This document shows, in pieces, positions 26,205 through 34,883 of a stretch of DNA of 64,000 bases (its first letter is position 1; every line of letters begins with the position of its first letter). The position numbers and the translations under genes were made by a program. The stretch is from assembly GCA_910578975.1 (NCBI GenBank), contig CAJTRZ010000011.1, forward strand, positions 1 through 64,000, given 5' to 3'. The notes under the pieces are model-generated. The model was not told the origin of the DNA. It made no database searches and saw only the letters and a program-made list of their open reading frames with translations. Source of the stretch: an uncultured Eubacterium sp. Its GTDB lineage: Bacteria; Bacillota; Clostridia; Lachnospirales; Lachnospiraceae.

Positions 26205-27332
26205 TTAATAGTTTCCAAGAATCTTCATATTCAGTGATTCTGCATTAATTCCACTTAAAGCGTTGATAACTCCTGCCTGATGTGCCTTTCCTTCAAATTC
26301 CACATAAAATCGATATTCCCACTTCTTTTCCGGTACTGGTCTGGACTCAATTTTTGTCATATTAAGATCATTATAAATAATATGGGACAACATCTGATAT
26401 AAAGAACCACTTGCATGAGGCAGCTGGAAACTAATACATATCAGCCCTGCATTTCGTCTTGCAATCTTATGTCTGCTGACAATAATAAATTTTGTCGTAT
26501 TCGTAGTATTGAAATTCGTTCCCTTATACAAAATATCCAATCCATAGATTTCTGCGGCATGGGCACTACAGATACATGCTCTTGATTTATCAGTCTGCTC
26601 AGATATATATCTGGCACTAATTGCTGTATTTGCCAGACTAACCTTCTCCCATCCATGTTCTTCAATAAATGCATTACTCTGCATAAATGCCTGCGGGTGA
26701 GAATATACCTCTTTCACATCCTCAATTTTCGCTCCCTCTACACCACATAAACAATGATCTATTTTAATGTCAAAAGTATCTACCACATAATTAGAAAACT
26801 CTACCAGCAAATCGTAGACATCTGTAACAATCCCTGCAGATGAATTTGCTACTGGAAGCACTGCATAATCTGTCTTGCCATCTCTCACACACTTCATTGC
26901 CTCCCTGAATGTCGGCACATTTATGTATTTGGCATTGTCACCAAAATATTCTGTTGCTGCCTGCTGACCGTAAGCACCCGGAAGTCCCTGGTAAGCTACC
27001 TTTACATCCTCCATATCCAGTTCATCAACAATATCGAAACCGATATCATTATTTACACCCTCTTCTGTAAGCATTTTATACTGCATCTTTCTGCTCATCG
27101 CCATAATCTGTTCAAACAGCTCTTCCACACCATGGGCATAAAAATCATTGCTCGCCTTATCCTTCAAAGTCACAATCTTGTCAACTTCCCTTTGTCTGTC
27201 AAGCACTGCCTTTCCCGTACTTAACTTATATTCTGCAACATCTTTACATACATCCATTCTTCTCTCAAAGAGTTTTACAATTTCATTATCAATATCGTCA
27301 ATTTCTTTTCTGCTTTCCTGTAAATCCTTCAT
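26205..27332 (-). CDS. pheA: Bifunctional chorismate mutase / prephenate dehydratase (P-protein)
   Basis: The 375-residue protein starts with an AroQ-type chorismate mutase domain (about 1-90; RKEIDDIDNEIVKLFERR). The prephenate dehydratase domain (about 108-285) contains VAYQGLPGAYGQQA, NSSAGIVTDVYDLL and NTTKFIIV, where the usual TRF is TKF but the essential Thr is kept. A C-terminal ACT domain (about 295-375, with KIESRPVPEKKWEYRFYVEF) should bind phenylalanine for feedback inhibition. It converts chorismate to phenylpyruvate. It lies downstream of the folate operon, another chorismate branch, on the same strand. Confidence 0.94.
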   Translation of the reverse strand: MKDLQESRKEIDDIDNEIVKLFERRMDVCKDVAEYKLSTGKAVLDRQREVDKIVTLKDKASNDFYAHGVEELFEQIMAMSRKMQYKMLTEEGVNNDIGFDIVDELDMEDVKVAYQGLPGAYGQQAATEYFGDNAKYINVPTFREAMKCVRDGKTDYAVLPVANSSAGIVTDVYDLLVEFSNYVVDTFDIKIDHCLCGVEGAKIEDVKEVYSHPQAFMQSNAFIEEHGWEKVSLANTAISARYISEQTDKSRACICSAHAAEIYGLDILYKGTNFNTTNTTKFIIVSRHKIARRNAGLICISFQLPHASGSLYQMLSHIIYNDLNMTKIESRPVPEKKWEYRFYVEFEGKAHQAGVINALSGINAESLNMKILGNY

Positions 27333-27405
27333 CTATTACTACTCCACTGTTTCTATTTATTATTTTACCTAAAGTTATTATTTTCTACTCAAACACATCT
27401 GAATT

Positions 27406-28266
27406 CTATTCGGTCTTTGCCTTACAGCCACTGCATCCTTCACATTTACCTGACGGCTTTAATTCCTCCAGTATCTGACCGACTGTGCGGTTTAATACCG
27501 GGTGCTTCCAATACGGTGCAATCTGTTCTAATGGTTCTAATACAAACAACCTTTTATGCATTTCCACATGTGGTATCTTTAAATCCGGCTCATCAATAAT
27601 TTCATCTTCATAGAAAATAATATCAATGTCCAAAGTCCTTGGACCCCAGCGAATATCCCGTATTCTTCCTGACTCCGCCTCTATCTGGTTCACTTTTTCC
27701 AATAATTCTTTTGGCGAATACAATGTTTCTATCTCAATGCATCCGTTTAAAAAATTATCCTGTTCTACCGGTCCATAGGGCTCTGTTTCTATATAATTTG
27801 ATACAGCATTCACTCTGCAGTTTCCATCATCATACAGGCTGTCCACCGCACTATTTAAATACACTTCTTTATCACCGATATTAGAACCTATAGACAATAT
27901 TGCTTTATTCCATTTTCTGCTGATAGAAACAGCCACATTGCCAAATGGCAGTCCAATCGGAGCATCCGGTTTATAAATCGAAAAATCTACTGCTCTAAGT
28001 CTTGGAAACTCTCTAAGTAACGCTCTTGAAGTCTGCTCTGTTGCTGCTTCAATCAGGTTAAATCTATTCTCTGTCATAAACTTTGTAATAAACCCACAGA
28101 CCTTTGCATAATTCATCGTATCATTTAAATCATCACTAACACCGGAAACTCTGATATCAGTATACAAGTTTGCATCTATATAAAATTTCTGTCCATTTAT
28201 TTTTTCAAATTCTTCACAGCCATGGTATGCAAATACCTCTAACTGCATAATTTTTATACAATCCAT
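27406..28266 (-). CDS. folBK: Fused dihydroneopterin aldolase (FolB) and HPPK (FolK)
   Basis: In 286 residues, positions 1-118 form FolB (IMQLEVFAYHGCEEFEKINGQKF, with Glu and Lys of the aldolase site) and 120-275 form FolK (LSIGSNIGDKEVYLN, NGCIEIET, RWGPRTLDIDIIFY). The two enzymes make 6-hydroxymethyl-dihydropterin and then its pyrophosphate, the substrate of FolP encoded just upstream. A Cys-rich C-terminal tail (KCEGCSGCKAK) is an odd addition and might bind metal. The ribosome site is GGAG. Confidence 0.93.
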   Translation of the reverse strand: MDCIKIMQLEVFAYHGCEEFEKINGQKFYIDANLYTDIRVSGVSDDLNDTMNYAKVCGFITKFMTENRFNLIEAATEQTSRALLREFPRLRAVDFSIYKPDAPIGLPFGNVAVSISRKWNKAILSIGSNIGDKEVYLNSAVDSLYDDGNCRVNAVSNYIETEPYGPVEQDNFLNGCIEIETLYSPKELLEKVNQIEAESGRIRDIRWGPRTLDIDIIFYEDEIIDEPDLKIPHVEMHKRLFVLEPLEQIAPYWKHPVLNRTVGQILEELKPSGKCEGCSGCKAKTE

Positions 28267-28333
28267 AAATATGCTCCATAATTTTATTTCATATAATAAC
28301 CAACAGCTTTTATTTTACTCTACAGCACATTTT

Positions 28334-29152
28334 TTATAATAAACCAGATTCCATAACCGCCTTCGTCATCATCACTGCCTGATAATTTTCTTTTACATCA
28401 TGAACTCTAAAGATACGGCATCCTCTCTCATATCCCATAACTGTAGTTGCCGCAGTTCCTGCCATCCGCTCATCCTTGTCCACATCTAATGTCAGTCCAA
28501 TTACAGATTTTCGCGATGTTCCAAGAAGAATCGGATATCCCAGTTGTTTCAATCTGTCCACCTGATGAATTATCATAAGATTCTGCTGATAATCTTTTCC
28601 AAATCCCACCCCCGGGTCTAAAATAATCTGAGAATCCTGTACTCCTGCCATATGTGCCATCTCAATTGATTCCTTTAAATCAGACACAACCTCTTCCACG
28701 TAAGAATCATATACTGTATTATCTCTATTATGCATCACACACACAGCTACACCTGTCTTTGCAACAAGTTCTGCCATATCCTGTGCTCCCCATTTTAATC
28801 CCCACACGTCATTTACCATGTCAATGCCTGCATCAATTCCAGCTCTTGCCACATTTGTCTTATACGTGTCAAGGGATACACAGACATCAAATCTTTTCTT
28901 TATCTCTTCAATCACAGGTACTACTCTGCAAATTTCTTCCTCATCTGAAATCAGAGTGTAACCTGGCCTGGTAGACTCTCCACCCACATCAATAATCTTT
29001 GCACCATCTGTCATCATCTGTTCTGTATGCTTTAGTGCTGCATCTATATTATTCCATTTTCCTCCATCAGAGAATGAATCCGGTGTTACATTTAAAATTC
29101 CCATAATTACCGGTTCACTTTCCAAATCAAAGAAATACTTTCCAATCTCCAT
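28334..29152 (-). CDS. folP: Dihydropteroate synthase
   Basis: The 272-residue enzyme has every DHPS signature: ILNVTPDSFSDGG, DVGGESTRPG, VNDVWG, DPGVGFGK, LLGTSRKS and the terminal RVHDV. It joins pterin pyrophosphate with p-aminobenzoate to make dihydropteroate and is the sulfonamide target. AGGAGG lies 5 nt before the ATG. It sits between folE and folBK in the folate operon. Confidence 0.95.
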   Translation of the reverse strand: MEIGKYFFDLESEPVIMGILNVTPDSFSDGGKWNNIDAALKHTEQMMTDGAKIIDVGGESTRPGYTLISDEEEICRVVPVIEEIKKRFDVCVSLDTYKTNVARAGIDAGIDMVNDVWGLKWGAQDMAELVAKTGVAVCVMHNRDNTVYDSYVEEVVSDLKESIEMAHMAGVQDSQIILDPGVGFGKDYQQNLMIIHQVDRLKQLGYPILLGTSRKSVIGLTLDVDKDERMAGTAATTVMGYERGCRIFRVHDVKENYQAVMMTKAVMESGLL

Positions 29153-29176
29153 TCTGCCTCCTGTTCGTGCCTTTAA

Positions 29177-29731
29177 CTACTTGAATAATGAAATCGTCTC
29201 GTTTCTCAACAAAATATTTTCTTCAAACTCTCCTTTTGCCGCAAAAGTAATTGTTCTGCTTCCCGGTTTTTTTATTCCTCTGGCAGACATGCACATATGC
29301 TCTGCCTCCACCATGACCAGTACTCCTTTTGCGCCCAGACACTCTTCGATAGCTGCCGCTATCTGATTCGTCATCTGTTCCTGAATCTGAAGCCGTCTTG
29401 CATACACTTCAACAGTTCTTGCCAGCTTGCTGATTCCAACTACCTTTCCATTCGGAATATAGGCAATATGTGCTTTACCATAAAAAGGCATCAAGTGATG
29501 CTCGCACATAGAGTAAAATGTAATATCCTTTTCAATTACTACATTATCATTGTCGCACGTAAATGTTTTTGACAAATGCTCTACAGGACTCTGGCTCATT
29601 CCTGCACACAGTTCTTCATACATCCGTGCGACTCTGTCAGGAGTATCTTTTAACCCCTCCCTATCTGCATCTTCACCGATACCTTCTAATAATAATTTAA
29701 TTCCTTGTTCAATTTTTTTCTTATCAAACAT
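29177..29731 (-). CDS. folE: GTP cyclohydrolase I
   Basis: The 184-residue protein has the zinc site CEHHLMPF, TVEVYARRLQIQEQMT, and EHMCMSARG carrying the third ligand. It converts GTP to dihydroneopterin triphosphate, the first step of pterin synthesis. The start lies 4 nt after the folC stop, with GGAGAG inside the folC end, so the two are coupled. Confidence 0.96.
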   Translation of the reverse strand: MFDKKKIEQGIKLLLEGIGEDADREGLKDTPDRVARMYEELCAGMSQSPVEHLSKTFTCDNDNVVIEKDITFYSMCEHHLMPFYGKAHIAYIPNGKVVGISKLARTVEVYARRLQIQEQMTNQIAAAIEECLGAKGVLVMVEAEHMCMSARGIKKPGSRTITFAAKGEFEENILLRNETISLFK

Positions 29732-29734
29732 CAG

Positions 29735-31051
29735 TCAATCTCTCCTTTCGGCTTTAACTGCTTGCTTTATATCCTTTAGATGTGATAATGACCCAAAAGC
29801 CAAAATCATATCAGTTTGTCCTCTTTTCGCATAATCCATAGCAAATGCAACTGCTTTGCTGATATTATCCATATACTGAACATTTTTATGATATACAGAC
29901 AATGTCTCTGCAAGTTTCTTTCCATCTAAGGCTCTGCTATTATCCGGAGTCACAGTTATAATATTTTCTGCTCTGTCGGCAATAAGTTCTGTCTCCTGTG
30001 CAAAATCCTTATCAGCCAACACTCCCATTATAAAGGTTATTCTCTTATTTGTAAAATACAAATCCATACTATTTCGCAATTCTTCCACAGCCCCGGGATT
30101 ATGTGCACCATCTATAATAAATAAAGGCTTCTCTGAAATAATCTCCATTCTTCCATTCCACACTGCTTTTGACAATCCCTGCTCTATATACTCTTCTAAC
30201 TGATAACCATAGCTCTCTAAACAAAGAAGCGTTTCGATAGCGGTGGCTGCATTCACACTCTGGTATGTTCCAAGCATCTGTATATTGGTTTGATATTTCT
30301 TTCCATTCATTGCTCTGTAAATAATACGATTTTTTACACCCTTCATATCTGCCGGATTAATCTGGGCTTCTAATTGCGCCTTTCCTGCCTGAATAAATTC
30401 CGCTTTTTTTTCTTTTGCTATATTTTTTATTATATTGACTGCACCCTGACTTTGTTTTGCTATAACTACCGGACAATATGGCTTTATAACACCTGCTTTT
30501 ACTTGTGCGATTTCTTCTATGGTCTCTCCTAAAAATGCCGTATGATCGAGAGATATACTTGTTATTACACTGCACAAAACCTGATCAAATACATTCGTAG
30601 CATCACTGGCTCCTCCCATACCACATTCTACCAAAACAATGTCACATTTCTTTCTTTTAAAATACTCAAATGCCATGGCTGTCTCTATTTCAAATGGTGT
30701 AGGATGGAAACCATACTTCTCTAAAATCATATCCGCTTTCTCTCGGATTAGCGTAACAATATCTGCCAGCTCTTGTTTTTCAATATTTTTTCCATTTATC
30801 TGAATTATCTCATCATAATCAAACACTGCCGGTGAACTATACCGCCCTGCCTGATACCCTGCTTTTTCAAGGACACTCTGCAAAAATGCCAGCGTTGAAC
30901 CTTTTCCATTGGTTCCTGCGATATGAACTACCTTCAATTCCTTTTGGGGATTTCCTAATGTATCCAGTAATGTTGTGATACTTTTTAATCCCAGCACACT
31001 TCCATACTTATTTACTTCTTTTAAATATCTTCTTGCCTCTGTATAATTCAT
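29735..31051 (-). CDS. folC: Folylpolyglutamate synthase / dihydrofolate synthase
   Basis: From the ATG at 31049-31051 (CAGGTGA upstream) the protein is 438 residues; a GTG three codons earlier is less likely. The Mur-ligase-type P-loop is HIAGTNGKGS, with SSPAVFDYDEIIQING, VECGMGGASDATN and the C-terminal FIIDGAHNPGA. It adds glutamate to dihydropteroate and later glutamates to folates. It is the first gene of the folate operon in this window (folC-folE-folP-folBK). Confidence 0.94.
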   Translation of the reverse strand: MNYTEARRYLKEVNKYGSVLGLKSITTLLDTLGNPQKELKVVHIAGTNGKGSTLAFLQSVLEKAGYQAGRYSSPAVFDYDEIIQINGKNIEKQELADIVTLIREKADMILEKYGFHPTPFEIETAMAFEYFKRKKCDIVLVECGMGGASDATNVFDQVLCSVITSISLDHTAFLGETIEEIAQVKAGVIKPYCPVVIAKQSQGAVNIIKNIAKEKKAEFIQAGKAQLEAQINPADMKGVKNRIIYRAMNGKKYQTNIQMLGTYQSVNAATAIETLLCLESYGYQLEEYIEQGLSKAVWNGRMEIISEKPLFIIDGAHNPGAVEELRNSMDLYFTNKRITFIMGVLADKDFAQETELIADRAENIITVTPDNSRALDGKKLAETLSVYHKNVQYMDNISKAVAFAMDYAKRGQTDMILAFGSLSHLKDIKQAVKAERRD

Positions 31052-31090
31052 CGCTGTCACCTGATATTTATCCTTCCATCAACATTCTAA

Positions 31091-31124
31091 AATGGCAATG
31101 TGCATTTCCTGCACACTGCCATTC
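31091..31124 (-). terminator. Probable terminator after the SH3-protein gene
   Basis: A hairpin with arms AATGGCAGTGTGCA and TGCACATTGCCATT (minus strand, one wobble) follows the SH3 gene by 15 nt. The following TTTT run is short, so read-through into folC is likely. Confidence 0.55.
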
Positions 31125-31138
31125 ATTATTTACTCTTT

Positions 31139-31699
31139 TTACTGTTCATTTTTTAAATATTCTGAGGAAATATATCCCTTAATATCTCCCCATTTAACAT
31201 AAGTCCACTTGCCTTTTACACCAAGAACTTCCACCTTCTCATTCTTTTCCAGTACTTCTAGTATCTCTGAATCACCATCAGCCTTTCTGCGGATATTTAC
31301 TGCATCCTTTGTATACTGAATACCACTGGTACTGCCTGTAACTGCCGGACTGGTTGTCTCTCCCTGTCCTGTTACCGATGTAGCACTTTCATTATTACTA
31401 ACTGATTCCTGCTGATTCGTTGTACTGCTTTCAATGACGCTGGTACTTTCAGAAATCATAGTTTCCTCTGCTGTAGTCACTCCTAAAACAGAAGTCTCCT
31501 TCTTCGGATTTGTCTCCACCTCAGTATCCTTCTTAGCCGAACAGGAAGCTGCAATAATGATAATTACAACAAGCAATGCGATAACACCGCCCAAACCTGC
31601 CAATGTCATTTTTCTCTTTTTCATCTGCTGTTCTTTCCTGTATTCAGCATTCTTCTTTCTCGTTTCTATTAATCTTCTAGTTTCTTCATCGTATGGCAT
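31139..31699 (-). CDS. Membrane-anchored bacterial SH3-domain protein
   Basis: The 186-residue protein has a charged cytoplasmic N-terminus, one membrane segment (about 31-52) ending in ASCSAKK, which might act as a lipobox, a Ser/Thr-rich linker and a C-terminal SH3b domain (about 125-186; DAVNIRRKADGDSEIL, VKWGDIKGYI). It is probably anchored in the membrane and binds cell wall outside. It starts 11 nt after DUF1292, so the two are co-transcribed. Confidence 0.75.
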   Translation of the reverse strand: MPYDEETRRLIETRKKNAEYRKEQQMKKRKMTLAGLGGVIALLVVIIIIAASCSAKKDTEVETNPKKETSVLGVTTAEETMISESTSVIESSTTNQQESVSNNESATSVTGQGETTSPAVTGSTSGIQYTKDAVNIRRKADGDSEILEVLEKNEKVEVLGVKGKWTYVKWGDIKGYISSEYLKNEQ

Positions 31700-31710
31700 C
31701 TCTCTAACCT

Positions 31711-32031
31711 CTAATGTAAATTCTCTTCCTCATCAATTATCTCATCATACTCACCGGCTTCTACTAATTCATCGAACGCCTGTGAAGCTAAGAAAAACTC
31801 TGCTTCTGTCTCAATGTTATCCAATCCTGGTTCTCCGTCTTCATCTTCGAAATATCTATAAATAAATACTTCTCCCTCTTCATTCTCCGGTCCTTCTGTA
31901 GGGAGTAATGCAATATAGTCTTTTCCCTCTGCTTCAAATATGCTTACTACAAGGCAGTCAACCTCGCTGTCATCCTCTAATGTAAGTGTTACAAATAAAT
32001 CTTCATCCTCTTCAAACTGATTATTTCCCAT
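31711..32031 (-). CDS. DUF1292 acidic small protein
   Basis: The 106-residue, strongly acidic protein carries the DUF1292 pattern: VTLTLEDDSEVDCLVVSIFE, YIALLP, VFIYRY, followed by acidic stretches. In Firmicutes the family commonly lies near housekeeping genes and its function is unknown. The ATG follows AGAGGAAAAA. The promoter at 32067-32094 suggests it leads the transcript. Confidence 0.82.
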   Translation of the reverse strand: MGNNQFEEDEDLFVTLTLEDDSEVDCLVVSIFEAEGKDYIALLPTEGPENEEGEVFIYRYFEDEDGEPGLDNIETEAEFFLASQAFDELVEAGEYDEIIDEEENLH

Positions 32032-32066
32032 TTTTTCCTCTTTCTGTGCTTGCGCACTTTTTAATA

Positions 32067-32094
32067 AGTATAACTTTATCAGAAGTACTGTAAA
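32067..32094 (-). promoter_or_regulatory. Promoter of the DUF1292 operon
   Basis: On the minus strand TTTACA (32089-32094), a 16-nt spacer, then TATACT (32067-32072). Confidence 0.5.
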
Positions 32095-32128
32095 AATGCA
32101 ATAATTCGCAGAATATTTAACGAAATAT

Positions 32129-33964
32129 TCACAATATATTTATCACCTCATTTAAAAACATTGACGGTTCTACTCTGCACCCCAGATTTTCTGTAACTGC
32201 ATACACACCAAGTATTTTCTTTGCTCTGGTAACTGCCACATAAAATACCCTGCGTTCTTCTTCATAATCCCTGTTTCTTACAGCCTTAGATGTCGGTATA
32301 ATCCCCTGATTGACATCCACAATGAATACGGCATCAAACTCTAATCCTTTTGCACTGTGCATTGTCATAATTTTTATATTATCTGATTCTACATTTTCCT
32401 CATCTGTTTCCTCAATGCTATTAATCCAATCATCCAAAGTATGGTATCTACAGCAATCATTTTTAATTTCCTCTAACTGTTTCCTTAAAACAGAAATGCT
32501 GATATGTTTTTCTTTAGCATAATCTCTTAAATACTTTTCATATCCAATACCCTTTTCAATATACAAAACTGCTGCCATAGGTTTTAAATTTGACAGCATT
32601 TGTAAATCAAATTCTAGTTTTTCTATATTTTTCTTTATTTCCATACTTTGTCCATACATTTCTTTTAATTTATGAAAATTCATATTTTCCTGTGCCAATA
32701 TGTGCCTGCTAATATAGCGAACCGGTTTATTTAATACATATATCAAATCCTGATTATTACGAAAGTTTGTATTCTGATAACTTAATGATGCCTTCACGTA
32801 AGCGATGATGTCTTTTGCCACAACACTCTCGTATATAAACTTTTTACTTTCTCTTCCATTTGCTATTATCTCTCTGTTATATAAAAATTTCTGTATCTCC
32901 GGAATCTGACTATTATTTCTTACAAGAATTGCAATCTCACTTTCAGCAATCCACACACACTTTAACTTTTTTATTTTCTGAACAATATACTCTAATTCTT
33001 CGTATTGTGTTTTAAACAGCTTAATTTCCGGCTCTACATCTCCAACAAAATCTGACCGCATATTTTTAATAAACCGATTGCTGTTATTACAAATTAACCT
33101 TTCTGATATTTTTACAATCTTTTCACTAGAGCGATAATTTCTATTTAACATAATTTTCTCATAACCTACAAAATCTTTTTCAAATTGAAACATTAATTCA
33201 GGACATGCTCCTCGAAATCCATAAATAGACTGGTCGTCATCTCCCACAACAAATATATTATTTTGTGGAAATGCCAGCATCTTTATAATTTCGTACTGCA
33301 CATAATTAATATCCTGAAATTCATCAATCAAAATATACTCAAAAATCTGCTGCCATTTCTCAAGTATTTTTGGCTGCTCCTGAAATAACTCATAACATTT
33401 TAATAGCATATCATCAAAATCAATTTTATGCTCATATGACAATACTCTTTGATATTCTTCAAAAACACCTTGAGATATCTCCTTATTACAGCACTGTGAT
33501 TCAAAAGAATTTATATCTGTCATTTTACTCTTAATCTTACTAATTTCACTAGCAAGATTATGAATAAAATCGTTCATGTTACTTGCTTCTATCTTTTTTC
33601 TAAGAACAATCTCTCTTAATATCTGAAACTTTACATTCTCTCCTAAAATCTTTTCTCCTCCATAATTTTTTGTATGTTTCAAAATTCTAAAAAAGATACT
33701 ATGAAAGGTACCAAAAGAAACCGGATAACTTCCCCTTATCCAGTTCTCTCCCTGCATAATATGAAAAAACTTTTTTTGCATATGGATTGCAGCTGCTTTT
33801 GTAAAAGTAACTACCAAAATTTTTTCTGGTGGCACTCCGCTCTCTATTAAATTTTTAATTCTATGGGTAATAACGGTGGTTTTACCTGAACCAGGCCCGG
33901 CAAGAACCATCGCCGGACCTTTCTTGTGGCTAACTGCCTTGATTTGATTTTCATTAAAATTCAT
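32129..33964 (-). CDS. UvrD/PcrA-like superfamily 1 DNA helicase
   Basis: From the ATG 33962-33964 (GGAAAGG upstream) the protein is 611 residues. Motifs appear in order: LAGPGSGKTTVITHR (Walker A), VVTFTKAAA, SFGTFHSIF, IDEFQDINYVQ (Walker B), VVGDDDQSIYGFRGA, LNRNYRSS, MTMHSAKGLEFD and VAVTRAKK. It unwinds DNA 3' to 5' with ATP in repair or recombination. It is shorter than PcrA (about 720 residues) and lacks the PcrA C-terminus, so it is likely a paralogue. Confidence 0.88.
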   Translation of the reverse strand: MNFNENQIKAVSHKKGPAMVLAGPGSGKTTVITHRIKNLIESGVPPEKILVVTFTKAAAIHMQKKFFHIMQGENWIRGSYPVSFGTFHSIFFRILKHTKNYGGEKILGENVKFQILREIVLRKKIEASNMNDFIHNLASEISKIKSKMTDINSFESQCCNKEISQGVFEEYQRVLSYEHKIDFDDMLLKCYELFQEQPKILEKWQQIFEYILIDEFQDINYVQYEIIKMLAFPQNNIFVVGDDDQSIYGFRGACPELMFQFEKDFVGYEKIMLNRNYRSSEKIVKISERLICNNSNRFIKNMRSDFVGDVEPEIKLFKTQYEELEYIVQKIKKLKCVWIAESEIAILVRNNSQIPEIQKFLYNREIIANGRESKKFIYESVVAKDIIAYVKASLSYQNTNFRNNQDLIYVLNKPVRYISRHILAQENMNFHKLKEMYGQSMEIKKNIEKLEFDLQMLSNLKPMAAVLYIEKGIGYEKYLRDYAKEKHISISVLRKQLEEIKNDCCRYHTLDDWINSIEETDEENVESDNIKIMTMHSAKGLEFDAVFIVDVNQGIIPTSKAVRNRDYEEERRVFYVAVTRAKKILGVYAVTENLGCRVEPSMFLNEVINIL

Positions 33965-34072
33965 ATACACAACCTTTCCGGTTGTGGTCTCTCCATTTTC
34001 AGATTAGCACATATTGATTGTAAAGTAAATAGTTCAAATTTGTAATTGGCTTTCATTAACTACGAAAGATTT

Positions 34073-34846
34073 TTATCTTTGTATATGTATCGTTGCACTA
34101 ATTGGATAATGATCCGATAAGAATACACCATCTTTCTGGTCTTTCCATAACTCCAATTTTTCCAATCGGATATTTTTACTTACGGCAATATAATCTATTT
34201 TAGCCGGTTTATCCATTTTACCGAAGTTATGATATGTTCCTGATATTTCCTCTGTAATATCACATATAATACCACTGTGATTCATTTGTTCAATCTCCGG
34301 TGACTCTGGATGAGCATTCATGTCACCACACAATATAATAGGCAGTTTTCCTATTGCCTTCCATTGTATCAGCGTCTGATGTATCTTATCTAAAACACAT
34401 TCCATTCCCTGAACTCTTGCTTTACTGCTCTTATGATCTAAATGTGTATTAACAATTAAGTATACATCGTTCGTTTCCGTTTCCTTTAACAAAAGTTGTG
34501 TTGCAGTTCTTGGATATTTACTCTGCTCCTCGTAACGGCTCCCTGGTAAATAAGGCGTATTTGAAAGCCAGTAAGTATCCATACTGACTATCTCAAATCT
34601 GTCTTTTCTATATGCTATAGTCATCTGTTCTCCTGTCAAATCTCTCTCTCTGCCACAACCTACAAGCTGATAGTCTTTTAGCACCTCACTCAGCCACAAA
34701 GCCATATGCGGCAGCATCTCCTGAAAACAGACGATATCCGGATTCTTTTCCAAAAGACATTTTTGAATTATCGGTTTGCGATATTCAAAATTATTTCTTC
34801 CGTCCTGCTTATGGTCACATCGAATATTATAAGTAACTATATTCAT
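34073..34846 (-). CDS. Endonuclease/exonuclease/phosphatase family protein
   Basis: The ATG 34844-34846 (AAAAGG upstream) gives 257 residues. Family motifs are MNIVTYNIR, DIVCFQE, VNTHLDHKS, ILCGDMNAHPES and the terminal LSDHYPISA. The fold catalyses Mg-dependent phosphodiester cleavage. Without a signal peptide it is presumably cytosolic. It looks more like the group with phosphoinositide, sphingomyelin or RNA-type substrates than like ExoIII, which is encoded separately here. The substrate is unknown. Confidence 0.8.
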   Translation of the reverse strand: MNIVTYNIRCDHKQDGRNNFEYRKPIIQKCLLEKNPDIVCFQEMLPHMALWLSEVLKDYQLVGCGRERDLTGEQMTIAYRKDRFEIVSMDTYWLSNTPYLPGSRYEEQSKYPRTATQLLLKETETNDVYLIVNTHLDHKSSKARVQGMECVLDKIHQTLIQWKAIGKLPIILCGDMNAHPESPEIEQMNHSGIICDITEEISGTYHNFGKMDKPAKIDYIAVSKNIRLEKLELWKDQKDGVFLSDHYPISATIHIQR

Positions 34847-34883
34847 TTTCTTTACCTTTTCAAACAATATATACTAATATATA

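Noticed and set aside
31052..31138. THF riboswitch before the folate operon
   Set aside because: The leader between the SH3 gene and folC is too short and shows only one terminator-like hairpin.
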